A stretch of DNA of 64,000 nt from Mucilaginibacter lappiensis. GTDB taxonomy: Bacteria > Bacteroidota > Bacteroidia > Sphingobacteriales > Sphingobacteriaceae. The DNA lies in the NCBI RefSeq assembly GCF_900155965.1, contig NZ_FTMG01000006.1, forward strand, positions 62,001 to 126,000. Reading direction: 5' to 3'. The notes below the pieces were generated by a model that saw only the letters and a list, made by a program, of their open reading frames with translations, ran no database searches and was not told where the DNA came from. The position numbers and the translations under genes were made by a program. Positions 46,596 through 57,900 of this stretch are shown here, piece after piece; position 1 is the first letter of the stretch; each line of letters opens with the position of its first letter.

Positions 46596-47690
46596 TTACT
46601 TCAGTCCAAACCTATTTTTTGAAACACTAATGGAGTGACTTCCCAAATCAATAGCGCTGTCCATAAACTCTACCTGGTATTTCTTTAACTGGCTGAGCAA
46701 ATTCCTAATCGTTTCTTTATCTTTCGAGTTTGTTTTGGGACCGAAAATAATGCCTGTTAAGCATTTGGGATCAAATGAAATGGTTCTATTAGCATTCCCC
46801 AATTCAAAAGAGCTTAGTTCACGGATTTCATGCTCATATTTCCAGTTTTTGTATTTTGAGTAGATGATTTCCGTTGTATCCATATATGGTGAACCATCGT
46901 AAAATTTTTTAATGATTGCATTTCGATATTTAACTTTTGAGCCGGAAAAAACGTAAAAATTGGGTTCTGGGATGATCTTTATATCAAATACCAGGCACAC
47001 GCCTTTGGTATTATCAGCATAATGGCTCCACATAAGATGATCGCCATGCTTTTCCGAAAAGCAACATATTCCATATTGGCTAGCAATGGTATTTATGTAG
47101 TGATGATATTCGAGGTCATCAAGAAACTGTTGCTTGTCCGGCATGTGAAATGTTTTTATAAAATCTGATAACACCAGTCCTTCATTGCCAGTCAACTTTT
47201 GTGCTTCTTTGTAATAAAAACTCAGGATTTCCTCATCCTTTGGGTCGGCATCAATTGAGTAACGCGTATCGAAAGGGTCGTTGAAATATCTCGGGTCACT
47301 GAACCAAAGCTCATTATTGACGAGCAGCTTAATAAGGTTTAAGTTTACCGGTACATATTTGAAAACATATCTATTTTTGGTTTTTTCAGGGCGGAAATAA
47401 TAAAAAGTCAATCTTTTGACCAATTCTGCTGAAAACTTTTGACTTTTAATATCAACATTAAAAATAATACCATTAGCCGTTAACTCGGTTTTGGCAGTAT
47501 TAAAAGAGTTGAAAATATCATTTAGGCCTTTTTCGGCGTTCCCAAAGTTGGCTTCTTCAGTTCGCAATGTTATAAAGACCTCTTTTTCTTTAACCAATAA
47601 TCCAATTTCGATTATATAACGGTAATGGATACTAAGATTAAGGATGAGATAGTTACAAAAGCGTTTAAGTTGGTAGTTAAGTGTCTGCAT
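46596..47690 (-). CDS. DUF2971-domain protein
   Basis: About 364 residues from ATG 47690, which avoids overlap with the gene before it (stop at 47692). The C-terminal two thirds carry DUF2971 features: FKYVPVN...ELWFSDPRYFNDPFD (in parts), ICCFSE, LMWSHYADNTKGVCLVFD, and YKNWKYEHEIRELS. The family is of unknown function and frequent in defence and mobile regions. The N-terminal 110 residues are specific to this protein. It forms an operon with the 222-residue protein at 47692-48360. Confidence 0.75.
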   Translation of the reverse strand: MQTLNYQLKRFCNYLILNLSIHYRYIIEIGLLVKEKEVFITLRTEEANFGNAEKGLNDIFNSFNTAKTELTANGIIFNVDIKSQKFSAELVKRLTFYYFRPEKTKNRYVFKYVPVNLNLIKLLVNNELWFSDPRYFNDPFDTRYSIDADPKDEEILSFYYKEAQKLTGNEGLVLSDFIKTFHMPDKQQFLDDLEYHHYINTIASQYGICCFSEKHGDHLMWSHYADNTKGVCLVFDIKIIPEPNFYVFSGSKVKYRNAIIKKFYDGSPYMDTTEIIYSKYKNWKYEHEIRELSSFELGNANRTISFDPKCLTGIIFGPKTNSKDKETIRNLLSQLKKYQVEFMDSAIDLGSHSISVSKNRFGLK

Positions 47691-47691
47691 A

Positions 47692-48360
47692 TTACCATTT
47701 AATCTCCGGAAAATCTTGGAATTCAAGATCGGTCACCTCGCATTTTTGCTCCCTTGCAGACTGCTCGAAAGAAGCGATCAGCCCTTTAAACTCGGGAGCG
47801 CAGGTATTAAAATAATTAGTTAAAAGCTTGGGGATTTTTCTGAACCGCGTTTTGCCTGCTCTATCCGCTACGTATTCCAAATGAATAGCCTGGTAGATAA
47901 TGAACGCATATTCCGTGCTTACAGCGATACCCCTGGCAATAAAATTCTTGATCTCAGCCGCTCCCGTCTGATCATACTCGTGCAAAGCCCGTTCAACGAC
48001 ATACTCCAGCAGGTACATACCAGCCTGGTGAAGTCTTTCGGTTTGAATATAACCGGCATTATGTCTAAGTGCAGAAATAAAGATAAGTATATCTGTCCAG
48101 ACCAGTTGGAAACCGTAGTAATGCAATGTGTAATTTTCTCCAGGGAAACTCACTTCATCAGTTAATCGCTGGCCGCTGTAGCCTTTTCTTATCTCGTAGG
48201 CGAAATTCATTAACAGCAGATGCTGTCCTTTCTGCGACTTATTGTTTTCGTCCAGTGCGCTGGCAATGTCGTGCACAGTTTCATAAAGACTTTTTAGATC
48301 GCCGTAATCACCGAATATGGATACTCCGGTACCGTTTTTAGTTGGATAAGCTTGTAACAT
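47692..48360 (-). CDS. Unknown protein, possibly DUF6904
   Basis: 222 residues, largely helical. It opens MLQAYPTKNGTGVSIFGDY, which I associate, without certainty, with DUF6904 proteins of Bacteroidota. No membrane helix or catalytic motif. It directly precedes the DUF2971 gene, the two being one base apart, so they probably act together. Confidence 0.6.
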   Translation of the reverse strand: MLQAYPTKNGTGVSIFGDYGDLKSLYETVHDIASALDENNKSQKGQHLLLMNFAYEIRKGYSGQRLTDEVSFPGENYTLHYYGFQLVWTDILIFISALRHNAGYIQTERLHQAGMYLLEYVVERALHEYDQTGAAEIKNFIARGIAVSTEYAFIIYQAIHLEYVADRAGKTRFRKIPKLLTNYFNTCAPEFKGLIASFEQSAREQKCEVTDLEFQDFPEIKW

Positions 48361-48451
48361 GTATTTGTTTTTTTGTAGTAGGAATTTAGGGATAAAGGTT
48401 TAAGAGGCTGGTCAAAACTATAAAAATTTATATCTTTATAAAAAAACAACT

Positions 48452-48655
48452 ATGGGTTTTACTGTTACCGAAACAATTACCGTCTCCACTGCGAGTGGTC
48501 CCGTTATAATTGAAACGGACAAGATTGAAAAGATCGAAAAAGCTTCGGATGGCGGCGCAAATGTTAGTTACAAAAAGGGCAATCAAGTTGTAACAGTACT
48601 GACAGTGGAATCCTTTTTGAGGGTGATCTGGTATTTCACCAGAGAAAAATATTGA
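48452..48655 (+). CDS. Small protein of 67 residues
   Basis: A short beta-rich protein (VTETITVSTASGPVIIETDKI) with an amphipathic C terminus. ATG 48452 lies 91 bases from the divergent gene at 48360. The stop is one base from the tail of the giant STAND gene on the other strand. No family is recognised; good amino acid composition and exact fit in the gap favour a real gene. Confidence 0.5.
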   Translation: MGFTVTETITVSTASGPVIIETDKIEKIEKASDGGANVSYKKGNQVVTVLTVESFLRVIWYFTREKY

Positions 48656-48656
48656 C

Positions 48657-51600
48657 CTATTTCCGGTATACCGCATAGTTATTTTCCTTTCCATAAATAG
48701 CCAATAACCGGGTATAACATGATACTTCCATCATTAAAGCTGCACCATCAAGCTTAGGAATTTCAGTGTTCAGATCTGCATGAAGTTCAGAACCAAGATA
48801 ATCAGCCTTCCAATTGACATAATAAAGCAAGACCTTTCCGTCAGCGTCTTTGGCTTTTAGACCAATTGAATCTTTTTCGACTGTCAAGCCTAGTTCCTGT
48901 AACAGCCAGTCGGGCAACCACAATAATTTCAGATTTTCGAGCGGATCATATTCCCTGATATTAGAAATAATAGGATAATCCGATTTAGGAACCACAGCAT
49001 TGGAAATTTTGTCAAAAACATCATAGCTTATAACATGGTGAGATATCGGGAATTTTGGCTTACGAGTAAAGACAAGTCCGCCAAAACTGATGGTTTCCTT
49101 CAGTGCGAATGTGTCAACTGAAAAGAGTTCGCGTTCATAGTGCGCAATGCTAACCCAGCCATTTTGCCGGTTGGGAGCCGAGTTGGAGTGTCCGTAGATA
49201 TAGGAAGTGGGTTTAGGTAGCAATGTCGGCCGGTGGTTTCGGCTGAATGTTTGCAATTCAATGAGCTTATTTTCGATCGCCAGTTCGTAAAGTATTTCCC
49301 CAGAGTCATAAAATGTATTTAATTCAGTATAGAGTTCACGGTTGACAAGCCCCATTAAATAATCCGATGGATAGAGATTTTTAGCCATTTGTTTGTACAT
49401 CCTGTTGCCGTATATTTCGAGCTTGTCGGTTTGGCTTTCTGCATAAGTCGCAGCATATTTAGTCAAAACAGGGTCTAACGGCAGGCCCATGTTTTCCAAA
49501 CGCCAAATACTCTTATTTAAACCAGAAATAATCGAATGATCCTCTTCATCTATTGGTGGATAATCTGGTAAGGGCTCGGGATCGGGAAGCGGGCGAAATG
49601 GCTTTTCAAGTATGATTTCAATCATCGCATCAATATGGTAATATTTAGTCGGATAGATCTCATTCAATGTATCTGCTAAAGGGGTTATATCAAGTGATTC
49701 GTTCAGGTAGGCGAAATAAACGAGTTGCAAAACACTGACTACGATACAATCTAAAAAGAACTCCCGGTTCTTGAAAAACCATTTTAAGGGCGATATCAAC
49801 TTTGGCCAGTGATCCTTTGAAAGGTATTCCAACGCAGTGATGGCCGGTTGATAACGCTCCACAGAAAAAGACCTGAACCTGGCTAATAAAATAGCAAATA
49901 GTACTTCTTCTTCACTCATCTGGTAAGGGTCAGCGGTGTATTCATCCCAGTTCTCCTTTTCCTGATAGGGTAGCCGAAAGCTTATTGCATCAAACATTTG
50001 GTCATACATCGCGGTAATCGTCTCCGGATTTTCCTTGGCGAGAACTAATGCATTTACAAGATTCCCGGACATACCTATCCGGAATGATATTCCCATGATA
50101 TCTTTTAATAACTCGAACAAATAAGTTTTTGCAAGTTCCGCATCCAAATCACATGCGTTTTTGAAGGCCTGTGTATTGACCAACTGATTATACCAGCCGT
50201 CACGATCATACAAAAAGCGGCAGACCCAATAATAGATGTAAACTTCGTTGTTAGCGCAAAACATTTCGGACAATTCATCCCTATCAGTTTCCTGAAAACT
50301 ATTTTTCCGGACAATTTCCCTGATAACCTCTTTATTTTCATCGGTTATTCCTTTTGACGTATCAAAATAATAGATAAAAGACTGAATTTCTGATTCACGG
50401 AGCGTGTATGTCTTCACATAATTGACGAGGTCAGCATGGGAAATATCGGCTAAGTTCTGCCGCTCAGCATATTGTTTATCGAGTGTTTTTGTCCATTCAG
50501 TAGGTGAATTATAGGTTTTTCTCGATGAGATATGGACTTGCTCAGCGCCTTCACAGGTATCGAACAGCAATGCTAATCGGTCGTAATAATCTATTATATC
50601 TTTGGAATATCCATTATCCGTCCTTCGTGACATCCTCTCAGATAGGCAAATAAATCCATAATAGGCCAATGGTTTATTTACATCAATGGTTAAAGCAATA
50701 AGCTTCAGGCAATAAGTTACGAAGACATGGTCCGATGTAATAAGAAATGTCGTAGTCAACAGCAGCTCCAGTTCAAGATTAATTTTGCCATCCGCTATGA
50801 CCAAAAGGTTCCATAAACAATCTTCCAGTCTCCAATAGGAACGATAATTTTTCAGGTCATTCAATAAATAATTAGCGGAACTCAGCCAATTGACCTGGCT
50901 GAATTTTTTGAACCATTCCACAAAAAAGTGCCGGGTGTCTTTTCCATCCGTATGGTTGTCAATAGCATCAATCAATGATTTTATTTGAGGAATATAAACT
51001 AAGGCTTTATCATAATTTACAGTAGAAAAGGGAACAAGGGATTCCAACAGGTCTTCCAATGTCTGGTCACGCCTTTGCGTATAGCCTGTGAAGGTCTTGA
51101 TAGCTTCACGGAATAGGTTCTGGGCTTTTTCTAGATTGCCCGAATCAAAATAAAGGCCGGATAAACGGAACAAATAGCCAGATATGTAGTGATGCAGATC
51201 GAAGAATTTCCTTTCACCAATAATATCTTCTAATGCGCGAATTACCAATGTTCGATTGGTATCATTGGCTGAAGATGTCAGCAGTTCAACGAGCAGGTAT
51301 ACGGGAATAGGGCCACCCTGATCCTTTTGTATGGAAACGCTGGTCTCCGTACTGGCCTTAACAATAATGCCGATGACCGCCTCCCAATCATCATGCGTGA
51401 CAATTGTAGATAATCCGGCTTTCAATGATTCGAGTATTAAATCCTGTATAGAATGCAAATCGGAAGAACGCGGTTTTCCTTTAAAGGGTTCTGTGTCTTT
51501 AGTCAGGTAGGCAAAAGCATTGATGACCTCCTGGGAATCAAAATGATCAGCCAATAAAATTAACTTGATTTTTAAGGCGTAGGTTATCCAGTTGTAGAAC

Positions 51601-54293
51601 CAGTTAATATCAAGAAGCGGTGTGATGATTTGTTCCAGTTCTATTCCGCATGGTGCCTGTAATTCAATCTGTTCAAAGAAGGTAGTCAGTATCTCATGTT
51701 GATTATACAGGCTATCTATAGCGATCAAACGCGTAACCAGATCATTTAAATCAACAAAGGAAACCGGTGTAGGATCGGCGGCTTCAAGCAGCTGGGCAAT
51801 AACAGGGTTCAATTCCAATTGTATAACAAAATCTCTGTCCTGGAACCTCGTCAACTCATTTACAAATATTGCCAGGAAATCAGAACGAATTTCTGATACC
51901 TGGGCACGGCTTGCAATCGCTGCAAGCCGATCTTCATTTCTTTCGGACAACAAAAAACGGATATAGAGGCTAAGGTCCTCATGTTGGATCAACTCCTGCC
52001 CGATAAAATATTGCCCGTAAATTGTCCAGGGTGCGGTGACACCTTTTTCTGAGAGCATGTAGCATAGCGTCAGCCCTTGCCTTAAAGGTTGGGTGGCATC
52101 CTCTTCAAAGAGCAAATAGTCTTTTACCACGTCAAAACCTTGGGTATTGCCTAATTGCTCAGCGTATAAGACCATTTGACTTTCAAATATGTTTTCAGTT
52201 GAGCTCAGGACTTTACTGAATTCGTTAATCAATACCGTGCCTATCAGGTCGTTAGATAGCAAAATCGCATCCTTAAGATAGTAGTAGTTGTATTTGATCA
52301 GATCCCAGGGTTGGCCATAATACAAACTATCTACAATAAAATCTTTATTAGCATATGGAACGATGCGTTGATTGGCACCATAATCCGCCAAAAAGTTAAA
52401 AAAATAGCGGTAAGCTTTAGGGTATTGTATTACACCTTTTTTTTCAAACCAGTCAGCAACGGGCTGAATAATAACCTTTTCCAGCGCAATTTTTTTCTCT
52501 TTTAATTTATCGAATACAAAGCGTTTAAAACTTTCATGGTAGATTTTATATCCGCTTTGAGCTACACTTTGCTTTAGTACCGGGGCAATTACATATAAAC
52601 TGTCATCGACAAGATCACCAAGCCCGGTTATCTCATTGATCTCGTTTTTTGTTAAAGCGAAACTTACACCCGATAATATTTGCGGCACATTTTCATTTAA
52701 CTTGATGTTGGTGAACAGGTATTCATAATACTGCGATAAGTTATACGAGTAACCGGGCAACCGGTTAAAATTCTCAATAGTCAAATTCTCGGTACGTAAA
52801 CATTCCGCAATTAGGTAATTGGTATATAATGGGTTGCCCTTAGCCTTATCCTGTATTAAATCGACCAGTTCATTTTCGAGCAATTGAAGATTTTCGAGAT
52901 GCTTTTTACCCATTAGCAGCAGCGTTTCTTTCTTAGTCCAGCCCGGTAGTTTGACTTCTTTGAAGTTGAGCACACTTTTCAGCACAGATATAGGTTGGGA
53001 AGCCACCAGTATTTTGACATGGGACGATATCACCAAATCATTCAGCCGTAATATGATCTCAACCTGACTTTCTGCAATGTCATGATAACGATAGTAATTT
53101 CTTACCCTTTCAATATGATCCAATCCGTCAACAATCAAAATAGTAGGTTGGTCAATACGCTCCAGTAAATGATTCAATTCCAGTAGAGTACTTGCAAATT
53201 TTTGTGGTTTTATAACCTTCAGATCCGGGAAACGCTGTAATATTTCGGCAATGAGATTACCATAAAAGACATTGGTCTGTATGCGGTCTTTCTGCATGGC
53301 ATCGTTCAAATCCGTATAACATAGATGATGGATGACATTGATACCGTTAGTCGCAACATATTGTTGTAGCCCTTTCAGAAACCAAGATTTACCGCTACCC
53401 GGTTCGCCAAGCAAAATAACACGCTGAGCCTCATTTAATTCCTGGATAAATTCCTCAAAAAAAGGGACCGAGGTAATTAATTCCTCCTGGACTACCGGAA
53501 AATCCTGGTAAACCGCACCATAATCCTGACGGATATCCAAGCGTCTGAAAACTTCAGTGGTGTCTAAATTTGTAAGTAAGCCGCTTCTTGCCTGTTTGAT
53601 CAACTGAATCAGTTGAAGTAAAAATTCTTCTTTAGATTTTGTTTCGTTTGGAAATACGCCAATGCCTAAATCAGTGACTTGGTCCAATACTATGTATTCC
53701 AAATCTAAAGGCTGGTGTACGTTCAAACTGAATTTCGGCAGATTTACCTCGATATAAAACCTGCCACAAAAATCCACGAATTCTTTCCGGTCAAAATCAG
53801 CAGCAATTTTTGTTAACCTTTTCCAACTGGTCAATGGCTGCCCACCATGGGGCCAAATCTTATCAGGGTCTATTTGATAAACGACTGTCGGATAATTCTT
53901 GAAGGACTTGTTATTATTGTCCTTGATGAGCACGTTGATGATCTCATCAATTGGCTCATTCCAGGCTAGGCACAGGCGTAGTTTACATTTTGCTTTCTCG
54001 GGATGCTGTTGCCATGAAGTAAATAAAGTGTCTATTGCCAGATTATAGCCAGTAAGCGTGGCCAGGTCTTTTTTTTCGAGCACATGTTTACCACCTTCTC
54101 TACTGTATTTAACCTGGATCTTTTTAACGGCCGTTGCCGTCGAAATGGTCAGATCATCGATCCGATCCTCGTCGAACTCTTTGGTGTCTATGGTAAACCG
54201 GCTGTTGCTCTCAGAAAGTAGCTCATTCAGGATAAAATAGGCACTGAGTAAATCCTGGTACTCGTATCCCTCGTGTGCACGTGCTAAAGACAT
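48657..54293 (-). CDS. Giant STAND NTPase with N-terminal nuclease-like domain (Avs-like)
   Basis: 1878 residues. The N terminus has a PD-(D/E)xK-like core: EGYEYQDLLSAYFIL (8-22), Asp46-Asp47, and QVK at 60-62, like the DUF4297/Cap4 dsDNA nuclease domain. The NTPase has Walker A LLGEPGSGKSWFL (about 291-303) and Walker B ILIVDGLDH (about 380-388), then a winged-helix part. More than 1200 residues of helical repeats follow, the expected sensor. This is the design of Avs (antiviral STAND) proteins, which recognise a phage protein and then cut DNA. The target cannot be read. Single-gene unit. Confidence 0.75.
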   Translation of the reverse strand: MSLARAHEGYEYQDLLSAYFILNELLSESNSRFTIDTKEFDEDRIDDLTISTATAVKKIQVKYSREGGKHVLEKKDLATLTGYNLAIDTLFTSWQQHPEKAKCKLRLCLAWNEPIDEIINVLIKDNNNKSFKNYPTVVYQIDPDKIWPHGGQPLTSWKRLTKIAADFDRKEFVDFCGRFYIEVNLPKFSLNVHQPLDLEYIVLDQVTDLGIGVFPNETKSKEEFLLQLIQLIKQARSGLLTNLDTTEVFRRLDIRQDYGAVYQDFPVVQEELITSVPFFEEFIQELNEAQRVILLGEPGSGKSWFLKGLQQYVATNGINVIHHLCYTDLNDAMQKDRIQTNVFYGNLIAEILQRFPDLKVIKPQKFASTLLELNHLLERIDQPTILIVDGLDHIERVRNYYRYHDIAESQVEIILRLNDLVISSHVKILVASQPISVLKSVLNFKEVKLPGWTKKETLLLMGKKHLENLQLLENELVDLIQDKAKGNPLYTNYLIAECLRTENLTIENFNRLPGYSYNLSQYYEYLFTNIKLNENVPQILSGVSFALTKNEINEITGLGDLVDDSLYVIAPVLKQSVAQSGYKIYHESFKRFVFDKLKEKKIALEKVIIQPVADWFEKKGVIQYPKAYRYFFNFLADYGANQRIVPYANKDFIVDSLYYGQPWDLIKYNYYYLKDAILLSNDLIGTVLINEFSKVLSSTENIFESQMVLYAEQLGNTQGFDVVKDYLLFEEDATQPLRQGLTLCYMLSEKGVTAPWTIYGQYFIGQELIQHEDLSLYIRFLLSERNEDRLAAIASRAQVSEIRSDFLAIFVNELTRFQDRDFVIQLELNPVIAQLLEAADPTPVSFVDLNDLVTRLIAIDSLYNQHEILTTFFEQIELQAPCGIELEQIITPLLDINWFYNWITYALKIKLILLADHFDSQEVINAFAYLTKDTEPFKGKPRSSDLHSIQDLILESLKAGLSTIVTHDDWEAVIGIIVKASTETSVSIQKDQGGPIPVYLLVELLTSSANDTNRTLVIRALEDIIGERKFFDLHHYISGYLFRLSGLYFDSGNLEKAQNLFREAIKTFTGYTQRRDQTLEDLLESLVPFSTVNYDKALVYIPQIKSLIDAIDNHTDGKDTRHFFVEWFKKFSQVNWLSSANYLLNDLKNYRSYWRLEDCLWNLLVIADGKINLELELLLTTTFLITSDHVFVTYCLKLIALTIDVNKPLAYYGFICLSERMSRRTDNGYSKDIIDYYDRLALLFDTCEGAEQVHISSRKTYNSPTEWTKTLDKQYAERQNLADISHADLVNYVKTYTLRESEIQSFIYYFDTSKGITDENKEVIREIVRKNSFQETDRDELSEMFCANNEVYIYYWVCRFLYDRDGWYNQLVNTQAFKNACDLDAELAKTYLFELLKDIMGISFRIGMSGNLVNALVLAKENPETITAMYDQMFDAISFRLPYQEKENWDEYTADPYQMSEEEVLFAILLARFRSFSVERYQPAITALEYLSKDHWPKLISPLKWFFKNREFFLDCIVVSVLQLVYFAYLNESLDITPLADTLNEIYPTKYYHIDAMIEIILEKPFRPLPDPEPLPDYPPIDEEDHSIISGLNKSIWRLENMGLPLDPVLTKYAATYAESQTDKLEIYGNRMYKQMAKNLYPSDYLMGLVNRELYTELNTFYDSGEILYELAIENKLIELQTFSRNHRPTLLPKPTSYIYGHSNSAPNRQNGWVSIAHYERELFSVDTFALKETISFGGLVFTRKPKFPISHHVISYDVFDKISNAVVPKSDYPIISNIREYDPLENLKLLWLPDWLLQELGLTVEKDSIGLKAKDADGKVLLYYVNWKADYLGSELHADLNTEIPKLDGAALMMEVSCYTRLLAIYGKENNYAVYRK

Positions 54294-54426
54294 TCTGATG
54301 ACAGGTTTAAGTAATTTTAGTAGAAATATAAAATTATAAAAATTTATTTCTGCTTAAGTATTTATTTGATCTCAGCAATTTATGGATGTAGGATATGTTA
54401 TATCTTTCGTTATTGCTTATCAGGTG
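54294..54426. other. Spacer upstream of the first STAND gene
   Basis: A/T-rich leader of the minus-strand STAND gene; no clear promoter motif. Confidence 0.3.
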
Positions 54427-54588
54427 ATGGAAATGACGGGCATAAACTTCAAGGTGATCCGAAGATTTAGCGCTCACTTTATTACGATGGCTTAGCAAAC
54501 GGATCCAAATGTGACCATGCTATCAGCTATTTGTAAAGCACTGGAGATATAGTTATATGAACTGACTAATTCAGAACGATTAAGATAA
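54427..54588 (+). pseudogene. Ghost of an XRE-family regulator
   Basis: One frame of 54 codons, MEMTGINFKVIRRF...MLSAICKALEI...LYELTNSERLR, is interrupted by TAG at codons 23 and 42 and seems to have lost part of the HTH. The two ends match the N and C termini of short XRE repressors ('IRRLR', 'ICKALEI...YELT'). It sits between the two giant STAND genes, where a former regulator may have been. Confidence 0.45.
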
Positions 54589-54858
54589 TATTTGCGCGGC
54601 TAGGAAACAACTCAGAAAATCTTCCTTAAGTCCATCCAGAAATGCCTAGGTTTATCAGATCAGGTGCCCTGTAGAGGCGCAAATTGTCGGGCAGTACACC
54701 CTCTTCCTGACTTTTATTCTTTACTACTTTTAAATCGAAAAACGCCTGCCTTCCCACCTGGCGGATTGGGATAGTTGGGTAATGACTGTCCGTGACTTTT
54801 TCACGAAATTACAACTGTCCCAAATGATTACCTTTAATTAACCATCGGTTATTTAACG

Positions 54859-54892
54859 CACCAGCTATATTTAATAATAAATATAGCTGGTG
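54859..54892. promoter_or_regulatory. Perfect palindrome before the second STAND gene
   Basis: CACCAGCTATATTTA (54859-54873) and its exact complement (54878-54892), four-base loop, 48 bases before ATG 54941. It may be an operator, an RNA hairpin in the 5' leader, or a terminator of upstream transcription. The stretch 54589-54858 holds no gene. Confidence 0.45.
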
Positions 54893-54940
54893 GTAATCAT
54901 AAATCCGGTTAATTTTGAGTATTAATTCCCGATCCTGACC

Positions 54941-57900
54941 ATGAACCTGAATGAAATCACTTATAGACAAATCGAAAGCCTCACGGACGTCCAGTTATCG
55001 GCGGTCTTATTGAACCTTTTAAAGCGGGAGGCGGCTGAACGGCAATTCTCGTCAGTAAGGGAGTTGATCGTCCAGCTCAAGATTAATGTTGCCGATGGCG
55101 GGCAGGATGGCAAAATAGATTGTGAGGACACCAGGGGATCGATTTATGTACAGAATAAGCTATCTGTTTTCCAGTGCAAGGCTAGCAAGATGGAAAAGGG
55201 AGCCATATATAGCGAGTTTTTCAGGGAAAAAGTCGATAAGAAAGGCAGCTTGCCTACAGTACTTGTATTAAAGGGCGGCATTAAGGAGGTACTCGACGCG
55301 GGGGGGCAGTATGTGTTTTTTATCAACCAGCCATACAGTCCGGTCCATAAAAAGCTACGTGAGCAGGCGGCGCAACAAGCAATCGATGATTATAATTCGA
55401 TCCATTCGACCGGCTATCAAGCTGGGCAGGTACGTATCATGGATGCGCATGAAATCACCCAGTGGGTCAACCAGTTCATTGATGTGGTGATCAGGGTACA
55501 GGAATACAATCATATCCAGCGTCTCGCTGGACTGCAGACTTTAGATGAACTTGGTTATTTACCGGAGATCTATGAAATTCCATTCCATAGCAATCCTTCG
55601 CTGGACGAATATATGACGAAGATCAGCGAGGTGGCCAATAATCCCAGGGCGACGCTCCGGATCATAGGGCATTCCGGTTTAGGAAAAACCAGGCTGGTGT
55701 ATGAAGCTTTTAAAAGATCAAAAAATAACAGCGCGCTCTATTACAAGATCGAGTCCCATCCGCAGGACATCGTCAATTTCGTTATCACCTATGGAACCTA
55801 TTATACAGGATTGCTGATCGTTGACAATTGTGATCTGAATGCCCACCGGCTACTTAAACAGCAGATTGACAGGTTAAACAGCAGTTTTAAACTGATTACG
55901 GTGGATTTCAATGTCAGCGAGGAAACTGATGCGTCGGCCAGTTATGGCCAAGAATATTTATTTCTGAATAAGAATGATTACCGGGACATCGTTAAGATGA
56001 TTTTAACGGACGAATACCAAAATAAACTGGGTGCTGCGCAGATCGACCAGATCGCTAATTACGCTGAGGGGTACCCAGGGATGGCGGTGCTTTTCGCCAA
56101 TGCAAGACTGGATGGACGTGCTAACCTGTCAGAGCTGCTCAAAGACGATATTATCTTCCGGATAGCCTTTGGCCGGGACTGGAACAATCACGATAAGGGA
56201 ATGCTGGAGTTGCTGAAGGCAGTGTCCGTATTCGGGTCGTTTTTTAAGCCGGCCCCCGGATCAGAAGATATTGTATCACCCCAGGAAGCGAAGTTAGCCG
56301 AGGACCAGGCATCTTTTATTACCACGCACGTTTGCCAGCCGGTAAAAACGATACTTGAATACCGTAAAGGAACGGATTACTTTGAGCGCAGCAGGGTAAT
56401 GGAACGGCGAGGGCATTATTTAATGGTCAAGCCGACTCCTTTGGCTATCAAACTGGCCACGGAATGGTGGCGTTATACGGACGCCAGGCAGCTGATACAG
56501 TGGTTCCCCGAGATGGAGCGGATCGGCCTGGCGCTGCCGCTGGTCAACCGGCTTGCGGAACTCGACCAGTTAAGTCATGCGAAACGTATTGTGAATCAAA
56601 TTTGGGGCCCAAAAAGCCCTTTTGGATCAGCGGAGGTGCTTAATTCGTCTTTGGGTTCGCGCATTTTCCGTTCTGTTGCACCTGTGAACCCGGAGAGTGC
56701 TTTAGAGACCTTACAACAAGCATTTGGAAACATGAGCACGGATGAGCTCAAAAGCAAGGTTCGTACCGGCCGCCGCAATATCATTTGGGCGATGGAAATG
56801 CTGGTATTTGAGCCGGGACTCTTTGAAGAAGTGGCGTTATTGTTTTTTAAGTTTGCGCTGGCAGAAAACGAAAACATTGTTAATAATGCTACCGGTCAGT
56901 TCCTGCAGTTGTTCCATGTCATCCTGCCCGGAACCGCGGCTGATTTAAATCAACGACTGGCGGTTATCGACAAGATCATGGAAACGTCCACTGGCGATGC
57001 CTACCATCTGGGCGTGGTGGCACTTTGCAGGGGCATGAAGGGAGATACCTTTAGGCGTGATATCGGCGCCGAGAACCGCGGAACTAGTGCACCATTAAAA
57101 GACTTTGAGCCCACCTGGGTCGAGATGGCCGGTTATTGGGAAAACATCATACAACGACTGGTTGAGGTGGCTAAAAATCACGAGTCAGAGCGGAAACTCA
57201 TAAAAAGTACGTTTGCGGGTTCGATCAGGAACTTGTTCTATAACCGGATGCCCTTCCTGGTTGAAAAGGCGGTACTATTGATCTTAGCGTTTGACAGGTC
57301 CTATTGGGATCAGGCCATCAGCGAAATTAAAACAACTATAGCTTATGAGTTTCTGAATGAAGAAGATATCAAGTTAACGGACCGGCTGCTCGCTGAATTA
57401 AAACCAGTGACGTTGGCTGACCAGTTCCGGTTCTATGTTAGCTCGCCTGTCTGGAATTTCGAAGCGCGGGACGAGGAAGAACCCGTCGATCATACAGAGA
57501 TCGCAGCCCAGCAATTTGCAGAAAGGCTAGTATGGGAGCATGTTGACCTGCGGGAGCTGATGGAGCAGATGCAGTCAGGAGAGCAGCGCAAGAGCTATAT
57601 TTTTGGACGCACTTTAGGAAAAATGCTTCAGGACGTCGGCTTTGCCGAAAATCTACTGCATATACTTGCAAAGATAGCTCCCGAGAAACAAAATATAGAG
57701 GTCGCCGCAGCCTATATATCCACTTTAACCGATGATGCCAAACATGATTTATTTAGCCTGATACGCCAAACGCCGGAGATTGCTATACACGCCTTTTATG
57801 TGGCCCGGGTGATTGCGCTTCCCTTATCGGAGCTCCTGCCGTTGTTTGATCTGGTAGAACAGCAAATAGCCGGTATCGATTACTTTTACCAGTTCACCTA

